Source: Pseudomonadota bacterium (GTDB taxonomy: Bacteria > Pseudomonadota > Gammaproteobacteria > JAKAQQ01). Taken from it: a DNA stretch of 7,310 bases. The stretch is taken from contig JAJZNM010000182.1 of the NCBI GenBank assembly GCA_021852325.1, forward strand, positions 1-7,310, read 5' to 3'. The notes beneath the pieces are model-generated. The model saw only the letters and a list, made by a program, of their open reading frames with translations. It was not told the origin of the DNA and did no database searches. Position numbers and translations under genes: made by a program. This document shows, piece by piece, positions 1 to 5,677 of this stretch (positions within the stretch are counted from its first letter, which is position 1; every line of letters begins with the position of its first letter).

Positions 1-777
1 AAACAGGGTTTGCTGACGCTCGGCATCGAGCCGGATTCCAGACTCGATCCGTTCCACGCTGGGCTCGATCCTGACCGGGACTCTTGGAACCAGATCCGCT
101 TCAAGCGCGCGATCTGCCCGCGGCACGGGGCTTCGGGGGGTTGGGGTATTCGCGCGTGCCAGGAGAATCGACCGGGTGGCGTGACGGGTCAGATGGTAGA
201 TTGAAGATCCCGTCCAAGCCAGGAAGCCGAGCCACGACCAGGATGTGGCCAGTGAGATCCCCGCAAGGATCAGGGCCAGAAGGAGCATACCCGCTCCCAG
301 GGGATCCAGAAGGGAGCGCATCATCCGGGCGATTTCGAACCCGACGATCCCGCCAGTGCCGGCCGGAAGGTGCGCCAGATCGGTCGTCAAGAGATTCGCT
401 AAAAATCCACTCAAGGCCAGGATCGTGACGAGTCCACCGGCACTGCGCAACCAAAGCTCCCTTCGGGAACGGAGAATCGGAGGCTTGCGGACGAGAAAAC
501 CCAGTCCCGCGATCAACAAGGGAACCATCAATGCCGACCATCCCCAGACCAGGAGCAATCCGTCAGCCAGCCACGCACCCAAGGGTCCCATCCAGTTGTG
601 ATAGTAGGCAGCCTGACCGGAAAACGTAAAGCTCGGATCGGTCGAATGGTAGCTGAGCAGCGCGAGCAGCAGGATGATGGCAAATGACAGGCACAGCCAG
701 AGCACGCCTTCACGCAGGCCATGAACGAACTCGGCGTTCAGGAAACCCCGCGGACCCGGTATGGCGCGATGACGCAT
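1..777 (-). CDS. ftsK: DNA translocase FtsK, N-terminal membrane domain (partial, runs off left edge)
   Basis: FtsK anchors at the division septum and pumps chromosome DNA so that the terminus segregates before the septum closes. The frame is open from ATG 777-775 to base 1, giving the first 259 residues of a protein that is usually about 750-1300 aa. I translated this frame by hand. It has a short basic N-terminus and four hydrophobic segments, at about residues 23-42, 73-95, 113-131 and 160-180. The first periplasmic loop carries SYHSTDPSF, like the SYxxxDPS stretch typical of FtsK, followed by NWMGPLGAWLAD. GTGGIVG lies before the fourth segment. After about residue 200 a Pro/Arg-rich linker begins, and the ATPase and gamma domains lie outside the window. 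The likely Shine-Dalgarno GGAGGA lies about 14 nt before the ATG, which is long, but no better in-frame start is visible. It follows ald by 20 bp, so the two are probably co-transcribed. Family assignment rests on the 4TM domain and on the neighbours. Confidence 0.9.
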   Translation of the reverse strand, partial: MRHRAIPGPRGFLNAEFVHGLREGVLWLCLSFAIILLLALLSYHSTDPSFTFSGQAAYYHNWMGPLGAWLADGLLLVWGWSALMVPLLIAGLGFLVRKPPILRSRRELWLRSAGGLVTILALSGFLANLLTTDLAHLPAGTGGIVGFEIARMMRSLLDPLGAGMLLLALILAGISLATSWSWLGFLAWTGSSIYHLTRHATRSILLARANTPTPRSPVPRADRALEADLVPRVPVRIEPSVERIESGIRLDAERQQTLF

Positions 778-797
778 GCTGCCGATGGAAATCCTCC

Positions 798-1859
798 TCA
801 GTGTTTCATGAGTGCGGGATGCACGATCCGTCCAGCCTCGACGTTGATGCCTTTCAGAAGGGCATCTGATTGCCGCCAGCTGCCATCCGCCAGGCGGAGC
901 GCATAGGGCATAATCGCCGCCGACAAGGCCTGCGAACTCGTCCGTGGAACCGCTCCCGGCATGTTGGTCACCGTGAAATGCGTCACCCCTTCCCAGACAT
1001 AGGTGGGCTGTTCATAGGTGGTTGGAATGGTCGATTCCACACAACCTCCCTGGTCCACCGAAATGTCGACGATTACGCTGCCCGGCTGCATGCTCCGGAC
1101 CATCTCCCGCGTGATCACATGCGGGGCTTTCTCCCCGGTGACGAGAACCGCTCCGATCACGAGGTCCGCCTGGCTCACACTCCGGGCGACATCATCCGCA
1201 TGCGCATAGAGAGCCGTTACATTGGGTCCGATCAGCCGCATCCGTTCCAGCTTGTCGAGATCGAGGTCGAAGACGGTGACCTGGGCACCGAGCGCTGCGG
1301 CCACTTCAACTGCGCTCCCTCCTGCGACTCCCGCTCCGACGACCGTGACCCGCCCGCGGCGGGCCGCGGTGACGCCGCCGAGCAGGATGCCCTTCCCCCC
1401 TTGCGGCTGGTGCAGAAGGTGGGTCCCGATCTGGATCGACAATCGTCCGGCAATATCACTCATGGGGGCGAGCAAGGGCAGGCGACGGGAAGGTTCCTCG
1501 ACTGTCTCGAAGGCGACCGCCGTCAGTCCGATCTTGAGCAGCGCGTCCGTCAACTCGGGCAATGGCGCAAGGTGGAGATAACAAAACAGGAGGTGATGCT
1601 TTCTCAGGTGGGCCAAATCCTCCCGGACCGGCTCCTTGACCTTGATGATGAGCTCACCCCGCTCAAAGACCTCTTCATGGGATGCCGCAATCCGGCATCC
1701 CACGGCTTCAAACAGCTGGTCAGTGTATCCGCTTTGGGATCCAGCCTGCTGTTCGACCCAGACTTCATGACCTCGACGAACCAGCTCCGCGGCCGCGGCC
1801 GGGATCAGGCCGACCCGGCCTTCTTTGGGTTTGAGTTCCCGTGGGATACCGATTCGCAT
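798..1859 (-). CDS. ald: Alanine dehydrogenase
   Basis: This cytoplasmic enzyme catalyses L-alanine + NAD+ + H2O to pyruvate + ammonium + NADH, reversibly linking alanine to central carbon and nitrogen metabolism. The protein is 353 aa, slightly short for the usual 360-371. Family landmarks are all present: start MRIGIPRE, Arg15 in EGRVGLIP (substrate carboxylate), Lys75 in KVKEP (73-77), His96 in YLHLAP, the NAD-binding loop GAGVAG (175-180) with Asp198 at the end of the next strand, and Asp269 in SVDQGG. Arg15, Lys75, His96 and Asp269/270 correspond to the known pyruvate-binding and catalytic residues. The start is ATG 1859-1857, with GAGGAG (1873-1868) 8 nt upstream. It is divergent from trxB and leads into ftsK 20 bp downstream. 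The related transhydrogenase alpha subunit and saccharopine dehydrogenase are less likely, given the length and the complete Ald residue set. Confidence 0.96.
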   Translation of the reverse strand: MRIGIPRELKPKEGRVGLIPAAAAELVRRGHEVWVEQQAGSQSGYTDQLFEAVGCRIAASHEEVFERGELIIKVKEPVREDLAHLRKHHLLFCYLHLAPLPELTDALLKIGLTAVAFETVEEPSRRLPLLAPMSDIAGRLSIQIGTHLLHQPQGGKGILLGGVTAARRGRVTVVGAGVAGGSAVEVAAALGAQVTVFDLDLDKLERMRLIGPNVTALYAHADDVARSVSQADLVIGAVLVTGEKAPHVITREMVRSMQPGSVIVDISVDQGGCVESTIPTTYEQPTYVWEGVTHFTVTNMPGAVPRTSSQALSAAIMPYALRLADGSWRQSDALLKGINVEAGRIVHPALMKH

Positions 1860-1913
1860 GGATACAACTCCTCAGGGCTCGCGGCTGGTGAGGCGCCGCA
1901 GAACGGGTGTACG

Positions 1914-1922
1914 TGCTAAAAT
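1914..1922 (+). promoter_or_regulatory. Possible extended -10 promoter for trxB
   Basis: TGCTAAAAT fits the extended -10 pattern TGnTATAAT with one mismatch in the hexamer. No convincing -35 lies 17 bp upstream, as expected when an extended -10 compensates. It lies in the 161-bp ald/trxB divergent spacer. It would start transcription near 1929, giving a leader of about 92 nt before the trxB ATG. This is a pattern match by eye only, and I found no comparable ald promoter on the other strand. Confidence 0.3.
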
Positions 1923-1957
1923 TTCGCGTCTGAATGATCTGCGATGGGTATCTGTCT

Positions 1958-1971
1958 GACGCCTCGGCGTC
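1958..1971. repeat. 14-bp palindrome in the ald/trxB divergent spacer
   Basis: GACGCCTCGGCGTC is a 14-bp inverted repeat: GACGC and GCGTC arms around CTCG. It lies 49 bp before the trxB ATG and 98 bp upstream of the ald start. It could be a dyad operator between the divergent genes, or a small hairpin in the trxB leader. No T-run follows, so it is not an intrinsic terminator. Short GC-rich palindromes also arise by chance in this base composition. Confidence 0.35.
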
Positions 1972-2020
1972 CGGTCGCTCTTCATGCAGACACCCTCACG
2001 CTGATTCACTGGAATTATAC

Positions 2021-2971
2021 ATGGTTGACGCCAAACACAGCAGACTCCTCATCCTGGGCTCCGGACCTGCCGGTTACAGCGCTGCAGTCTATGCCGCGCG
2101 AGCCAACCTCAAACCCGTCCTGGTCACCGGGCTCGACGCCGGGGGGCAGCTCATGACCACGACCGAGGTGGAGAACTGGCCGGGTGACCCCGATGGCCTC
2201 AAGGGACCGGAGCTCATGGAGCGCATGCGGAAACACGCCGAAAAGGTCGGTTGCGAGATCCTTTTTGACGAGATCGCGGAAGCCGACCTTTCTGGACATC
2301 CGTTCCGCCTGTCCGGAGACCAGACCGCCTATGTCACGGACGCCCTGATCATCGCCACGGGCTCGACCGCACGTTATCTCGGTCTGGATTCGGAAACCCG
2401 TTACCGGGGGCACGGCGTCTCCGCCTGCGCGACCTGCGATGGGTTTTTCTTCCGTGATCAACCCGTGGCGGTCATCGGTGGTGGAAACACGGCCGTCACG
2501 GAAGCCCTCTACCTGGCGCACATCGCCTCGAAAGTGTTTCTGGTGCACCGGCGCGACCGCCTGCGAGCCGAATTCATGCTGGCCGAACAGCTCACGAAAA
2601 ACGCCAATGTCACGATGATCTGGAACCACGTGGTCGAGGAGGTCCTGGGCGATGGCGAAACCGTGACCGGATTGAGGCTCCGCCAAGACCCGGGGGGCGC
2701 CGAGCAAATCCTCCCCGTGCAGGGAGTCTTCATCGCGATCGGGCACACACCCAACACCACCCTTTTCAAAGACCAGCTCGAACTCGATAATGGCTACATC
2801 GTCATCCGGGCCGGTCAGTCCGGCGGCTTCACCGAAACCAGCATTCCCGGCGTGTTTGCTGCAGGCGATGTGACCGACCACGTCTACCGCCAGGCGATCA
2901 CCTCCGCAGGAACCGGGTGCATGGCTGCGCTGGATGCCGAGCGCTACCTCGGATCACACGGGAGTCCCTGA
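2021..2971 (+). CDS. trxB: Thioredoxin reductase (NADPH)
   Basis: This FAD enzyme passes electrons from NADPH to thioredoxin in the cytoplasm, which in turn keeps ribonucleotide reductase and other thiol proteins reduced. The 316-aa length is typical of the low-molecular-weight type. Visible motifs in order are the FAD dinucleotide fold GSGPAG (13-18), GGQL..TTEVENWPG (41-55), the ATGS segment (112-115), the redox-active CATC pair Cys136/Cys139 in SACATCDG, the NADPH fold GGGNTA (153-158), HRRDRLRA (176-183), whose arginines are known to favour NADPH, and the C-terminal FAD motif AAGDV (280-284). The frame is open from an ATG at 1934, but ATG 2021 is chosen because it places the FAD motif at the usual distance from the N-terminus. 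Its ribosome-binding site is weak (GGA about 8 nt upstream). aat follows 15 bp after the stop, in the same frame, and is very likely co-transcribed. Confidence 0.97.
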   Translation: MVDAKHSRLLILGSGPAGYSAAVYAARANLKPVLVTGLDAGGQLMTTTEVENWPGDPDGLKGPELMERMRKHAEKVGCEILFDEIAEADLSGHPFRLSGDQTAYVTDALIIATGSTARYLGLDSETRYRGHGVSACATCDGFFFRDQPVAVIGGGNTAVTEALYLAHIASKVFLVHRRDRLRAEFMLAEQLTKNANVTMIWNHVVEEVLGDGETVTGLRLRQDPGGAEQILPVQGVFIAIGHTPNTTLFKDQLELDNGYIVIRAGQSGGFTETSIPGVFAAGDVTDHVYRQAITSAGTGCMAALDAERYLGSHGSP

Positions 2972-2983
2972 GGCCAGCCTCGG
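2968..2983 (+). promoter_or_regulatory. Hairpin masking the aat Shine-Dalgarno at the trxB stop
   Basis: CTGAGG (2968-2973) can pair with CCTCGG (2978-2983) around a CCAG loop, a 6-bp stem with one G-U pair. The 5' arm holds both the trxB stop TGA (2969-2971) and the only Shine-Dalgarno-like GAGG (2970-2973) before the aat GTG at 2987. A ribosome terminating on trxB would melt this stem, so the layout suggests translational coupling of aat to trxB. The pairing is seen directly; the regulatory role is inference. Confidence 0.4.
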
Positions 2984-2986
2984 TCA

Positions 2987-3733
2987 GTGCCCGCTCCCTT
3001 AGGACCCCGGCAACCCTCCATCCCGACACTCGGTCCGGAGATCGGGTTCCCAGACGTTCGCTACGCACTCGTGGATCCACCCGGGCTCCTCGCGATCGGG
3101 GGGGATGTGAGCCCGGAGCGTGTCTTGTCTGCCTATCGGAGTGGTATCTTCCCTTGGTATGAGGCACCCGGGCCGGTCCTCTGGTGGAGTCCGGATCCGA
3201 GGTTCGTCTGGCTGCCCGGCAGCTTGCAGCTCCCGAAACGCCTCGCCCGGACCCTGCGTCAACGCGGTGGCCGTACCACACTCACGATCGATCGGGACTT
3301 CAAACATGTGGTTTTGCGATGTGGACCGGAGCGCGCGGGGGCCACCGGTACCTGGATCACTGAGGCGATGGTCCGGTGCTACCTCGATCTCTACGACCGT
3401 GGACACGCACATTCCATTGAAATGTCATATGATTCAGTATGTTGTGCTGGAATCATCGGTCTTTCGATCGGTGGTGTCTTCTTTGCCGAATCCATGTTCA
3501 GTACGATCCGTGACGGATCCAAGATCCTGCTTTGGGCATTGCTCTACAACCTCTTCCGCGCGGGATTCAGCCTCGTCGATTGCCAGGTCGGATCCAGCCA
3601 CGTTTGCGCGCTCGGTGCGCATGGGATCACGCGCGAACGCTATCTCGCGCTTTTGGCCGTGGGATTGGCCTCGGACCGTGGGCACTTCTGGCAACAACCA
3701 TCCTTGTCCTGGCCCGAAACAGAGATCCGGTGA
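2987..3733 (+). CDS. aat: Leucyl/phenylalanyl-tRNA-protein transferase
   Basis: Aat moves Leu or Phe from charged tRNA onto the N-terminus of proteins starting with Lys or Arg, marking them for ClpS-ClpAP degradation (bacterial N-degron pathway). The 248-aa product matches the family in length (about 230-250) and in motif order: GLLAIGGDVSP (33-43), GIFPWY (53-58), LWWSPDPR (65-72), GTWITEAM (121-128), GHAHSIE (139-145), FFAESMFS (165-172) and LVDCQV (196-201), where the Asp is the key polar residue of the active site. The start is GTG 2987, the only start between the in-frame trxB stop and the first conserved motif; the GAGG at 2970-2973 is distant and lies in a hairpin. Residues 146-157 depart from the usual Aat pattern: the position of the normal Trp is Ser, LVGG is CCAG, and the usual M/L-Y pair is Ile-Ile. 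The catalytic Glu168 and Asp198 remain. Confidence 0.94.
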   Translation: MPAPLGPRQPSIPTLGPEIGFPDVRYALVDPPGLLAIGGDVSPERVLSAYRSGIFPWYEAPGPVLWWSPDPRFVWLPGSLQLPKRLARTLRQRGGRTTLTIDRDFKHVVLRCGPERAGATGTWITEAMVRCYLDLYDRGHAHSIEMSYDSVCCAGIIGLSIGGVFFAESMFSTIRDGSKILLWALLYNLFRAGFSLVDCQVGSSHVCALGAHGITRERYLALLAVGLASDRGHFWQQPSLSWPETEIR

Positions 3734-3792
3734 GCCGGTTGCAGACCGCCTCGTGCGGACCTCTCTCGGGTTGCACGGGGCTGTGGCTTTGG

Positions 3793-3821
3793 TTGAACAA
3801 ACCCGGCCCTTGATGCACAAT
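3793..3821 (+). promoter_or_regulatory. Possible sigma-70 promoter for infA
   Basis: TTGAAC (3793-3798) and CACAAT (3816-3821) are separated by exactly 17 bp, and each matches the consensus hexamer at 4 of 6 positions. Transcription would begin near 3828, about 30 nt before the infA ATG at 3858. If this is real, most infA mRNA would exclude the alternative upstream ATG at 3813. The match is modest and judged by eye. The rest of the 124-bp aat/infA gap holds no convincing gene or terminator. Confidence 0.33.
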
Positions 3822-3857
3822 AGCAAACCTTCCGCACCCCAAAAGCCGCCCGCGTCC

Positions 3858-4076
3858 ATGCCCAAAGAGGACAATATCGAAATAGAAGGAGTGGTCGTCG
3901 AGACCCTGCCGAATACGACCTTCCGGGTCAAACTCGACAATGGACACATTGTCCTTGCTCACATTTCGGGCCGCATGCGCAAGAACTACATACGGATCCT
4001 GACCGGCGATCGGGTGACCGTGCAGCTGACTCCCTATGACTTGACCAAAGGCCGGATCACTTACCGGGGCCGCTAG
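3858..4076 (+). CDS. infA: Translation initiation factor IF-1
   Basis: IF-1 binds the 30S A site and works with IF-2 and IF-3 to select the initiator tRNA. The 72-aa product is a single OB-fold (S1-like) domain of exactly the usual length. Conserved landmarks include KEDNIEIEGVV at the start, LPNTTFRVKLDNGH in the first strands, AHISGRMRKNYIRIL with the basic RMRKNYIRI stretch that contacts 16S rRNA, and LTPYDLTKGRITYR at the end. The start at 3858 gives the canonical protein. An in-frame ATG at 3813 would add 15 residues rich in Pro, Ser and Lys that are not typical of the family. Neither start has a recognisable Shine-Dalgarno. It sits 124 bp after aat, an arrangement known in gammaproteobacteria. 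Its last 20 bp overlap the convergent dehydratase gene. Confidence 0.97.
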   Translation: MPKEDNIEIEGVVVETLPNTTFRVKLDNGHIVLAHISGRMRKNYIRILTGDRVTVQLTPYDLTKGRITYRGR

Positions 4077-5043
4077 GGACCCCCAAGCGCTCCCAAAAGG
4101 CACGGTCCACATTCCCGCCGCTGAGGATGACGCCGACAGTGCAGGCCGACTCCAGACTCAGACTGGCCAGTGCTGCAAAGACCGTGGCCGAAGAAGGTTC
4201 GATCACCATCCGCAGTTCCTCAAGGCCAAGGAGCACCATCCTTGCAATTTCCTCGTCGGTGACATCCACCACCTGATCAACCATCTGCTGGATGATGGGG
4301 AACGTCAGGGCTCCAACGAATGCCTTGAGCCCATCTGCAATGGTCGCGGGTGCGGGATGCGGTGTTCGCACACCACGCGCGAGCGACCGGAGGGTATCAT
4401 TCGCACCCCGTGGCTCAACACCGATCAGGCGGACCTGCGGGCAGCGGGCCCGGGCCACGATCGCAGATCCGCTGATTAAGCCCCCGCCTCCAATCGGCAC
4501 GAGGAGGTAATCTAGCGCAGGAACCTCGTCCAGGAACTCGTCCATCACCGTACCCTGGCCCGCGATCACAGGTGCATCGTCGTAAGGCGGGATCGCGACA
4601 CAGCCCTGCTCGAGGACCACTCGGGACAAGGCCGTCTCGCGACCCTCCTGGGTGGGTTCACATTCAACGATACGCCCTCCCCATTGCCGGATCAGGTCGA
4701 TCTTGCGAGGCGAGGCCCCCACCGGCACGACGATGACCGCCGGGATGTCCCGGATCCTTGCAGCATAGGCCAAGGCCGCTCCATGATTGCCGGATGAATG
4801 GGTGGCCACACCCTTCCTCGCCAGGTGATCCGGCAGCGCCAGAACTGCATTGAGCGCGCCACGGATCTTGAATGATCCCGTCGGACCCAGATTTTCACAC
4901 TTCACGTAGACCTTGAGACCTGGAAGTCCCGCACGTTCTTCAAAGGCACGCCAGCGGAGGATCGGGGTGGGATCACCGAGATACCGGCGGATCCGGGAGC
5001 GGGCCAGTTGAACGTCGACATAGTCAATCGCCATCTCGGCCAT
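4057..5043 (-). CDS. PLP-dependent serine/threonine dehydratase-family enzyme
   Basis: This is a fold-type II pyridoxal-phosphate enzyme of the threonine/serine ammonia-lyase and serine racemase group. It probably deaminates a beta-hydroxy amino acid to a 2-oxo acid and ammonia in the cytoplasm. The 328-aa protein has the PLP lysine Lys59 in GSFKIRGA, the substrate-binding loop SSGNHG (83-88), the phosphate-binding glycine run GGGGL (185-189), EPSSA (282-286) and the ring-nitrogen segment SGGN (308-311). IVECEPTQEGRE (125-136) resembles a stretch common in bacterial serine/threonine dehydratase homologues. There is no C-terminal ACT-type regulatory domain, so it resembles catabolic or racemase-like forms rather than biosynthetic IlvA. 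Threonine, serine and threo-3-hydroxyaspartate are all possible substrates, and sequence alone does not decide. The start is ATG 5043-5041, with GAGGA (5054-5050) 6 nt upstream. Its stop lies inside the 3' end of infA. Confidence 0.9.
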   Translation of the reverse strand: MAEMAIDYVDVQLARSRIRRYLGDPTPILRWRAFEERAGLPGLKVYVKCENLGPTGSFKIRGALNAVLALPDHLARKGVATHSSGNHGAALAYAARIRDIPAVIVVPVGASPRKIDLIRQWGGRIVECEPTQEGRETALSRVVLEQGCVAIPPYDDAPVIAGQGTVMDEFLDEVPALDYLLVPIGGGGLISGSAIVARARCPQVRLIGVEPRGANDTLRSLARGVRTPHPAPATIADGLKAFVGALTFPIIQQMVDQVVDVTDEEIARMVLLGLEELRMVIEPSSATVFAALASLSLESACTVGVILSGGNVDRAFWERLGVPSGPGK

Positions 5044-5130
5044 CTGGAATCCTCGCGGGCATTGGGGTTAAGCCCAAGCTTGAAGGATACCTGACTCCCC
5101 TACTCGATGCAGTCTCTGGGTCCTGCCCCG

Positions 5131-5168
5131 GGATGCCCGGTGCGCCTTCGGGCTGCTGTACGGCATCC
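5131..5168. repeat. Inverted repeat in the dehydratase/rhodanese divergent spacer
   Basis: The 192-bp spacer 5044-5235 has no supportable gene. It contains GGATGCC (5131-5137) and its exact complement GGCATCC (5162-5168) around 24 nt. A second stem, GCCCG (5135-5139) with CGGGC (5149-5153), overlaps the first, so the two cannot both form fully. It could be an operator dyad or a leader structure for either gene. TATCAT at 5200-5205 resembles a -10 box for the rhodanese, but without a good -35. I recognised no known riboswitch class. Confidence 0.35.
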
Positions 5169-5235
5169 TGAGCCCTCCCATTGCCGACCCTCTCTGTCGT
5201 ATCATGTAGGGGATCACCAGTTCGAGAAAGCACCC

Positions 5236-5601
5236 ATGGTTGAGCCTCAGATCCCATCGATCCGGGTACAGGAGTTGTGCAGCCGTGTCCAACAGGGCGA
5301 GCGGCTCGCCTTGTTAGATGTCCGCACCTCGGAGGAATATGAAGCGGTCCACGCGGCCGGTGCGATCCTCATCCCCCTTGACCAGTTCACCCACGAGAAC
5401 GTCGTGAGTCGGCTGGCTGCAGCGGGTCTGGCACCAACTGATCCGATTTATGTGCTCTGCCATTCTGGACGCAGGGCCATGACGGCCTGCGAACGGGTCA
5501 TTCACGAACTCCCCAACGTCATCCACATCCAGGGAGGGACACTCGCATGGGCGCAGGAAGGACTGCCCGTGGCCAGGGGCAGCGAGCCCTACGAAAGCTG
5601 A
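5236..5601 (+). CDS. Single-domain rhodanese-like protein
   Basis: Rhodanese domains carry sulfane sulfur as a cysteine persulfide and transfer it to acceptors such as cyanide or thiols. The 121-aa product is one complete domain, similar in size to GlpE/PspE-type proteins. It shows ALLDVRTSEEY (25-35), then HAAGAILIPLDQF (39-51), the active-site loop CHSGRR with Cys75 and Arg80, and GGTLAW (100-105). The six-residue loop from Cys to Arg is the length typical of sulfur-transferring rhodaneses rather than of the Cdc25/arsenate-type loops of seven. No signal peptide is visible, so it is likely cytoplasmic. The frame is open from an ATG at 5107, but the upstream part is low-quality sequence with no family match. 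ATG 5236 places LDVR at the usual distance, with a weak GAGA 8 nt upstream. The natural sulfur donor and acceptor are not indicated by the context. Confidence 0.93.
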   Translation: MVEPQIPSIRVQELCSRVQQGERLALLDVRTSEEYEAVHAAGAILIPLDQFTHENVVSRLAAAGLAPTDPIYVLCHSGRRAMTACERVIHELPNVIHIQGGTLAWAQEGLPVARGSEPYES

Positions 5602-5620
5602 GCCCAGGCGAACCCTCACC

Positions 5621-5668
5621 ATGACCGCCGCTCATTCCCACGTCACGGATCACGCCGAGCTGCGATAG
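5621..5668 (+). CDS. Possible 15-codon leader ORF before the quinone oxidoreductase
   Basis: ATG 5621 opens a 15-codon frame (MTAAHSHVTDHAELR) ending in TAG 5666-5668. The stop overlaps the first bases of the AGGAGG ribosome-binding site of the next gene. Such a layout can couple translation of a short upstream ORF to the downstream gene. Its own ribosome-binding site is weak. The peptide matches nothing I recognise, and a frame this short is easily produced by chance. Confidence 0.15.
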   Translation: MTAAHSHVTDHAELR

Positions 5669-5672
5669 GAGG
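5667..5672 (+). promoter_or_regulatory. Strong Shine-Dalgarno that sets a GTG start
   Basis: AGGAGG lies 5 nt before GTG 5678 and is the best ribosome-binding site in the window. It supports the GTG over the in-frame ATG at 5708, which has no such site although it would give the more usual family N-terminus (MKAVVLEAFGDP). Confidence 0.75.
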
Positions 5673-5677
5673 CAAAC

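Noticed and set aside
84..601. Open frames on both strands within the first 600 bases that do not match FtsK.
   Set aside because: The minus-strand frame from 777 to 1 encodes the four membrane segments and motifs of FtsK without interruption; the others are out-of-frame shadows.
870..1919. A 349-codon open frame on the plus strand, antisense across almost all of ald.
   Set aside because: Its translation is low-complexity and rich in Arg, Gly and Asp with no family resemblance, while the other strand encodes a complete alanine dehydrogenase. It is a shadow frame of GC-rich coding DNA.
2015..2881. A 288-codon open frame on the minus strand opposite trxB.
   Set aside because: It shows no recognisable motif, and trxB on the plus strand has every expected motif. 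The open frame is a by-product of codon use.
3752..3777. A possible hairpin after aat (CGTGC with GCACG, plus two G-U pairs) as a terminator.
   Set aside because: The loop is long, the stem is weak and no T-run follows, so it does not look like an intrinsic terminator.
3120..3857. The infA reading frame stays open upstream, through most of aat, for over 240 codons.
   Set aside because: This part overlaps the well-supported aat gene out of frame and has no family resemblance. IF-1 proteins are about 72 aa, so a fusion is not credible.
3434..4112. Minus-strand open frames of 171 and 161 codons opposite the end of aat and infA.
   Set aside because: Both are antisense to genes with clear motifs and resemble no known protein.
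5100..5180. A glycine-riboswitch-like string on the minus strand in the dehydratase leader.
   Set aside because: Only a short CCGAAGG-like piece matches, and the other conserved core elements are not present.
5107..5235. An upstream in-frame ATG that would add 43 residues to the rhodanese.
   Set aside because: The extension has no signal-peptide character or family match, and it covers the structured spacer. The domain starts normally from ATG 5236.
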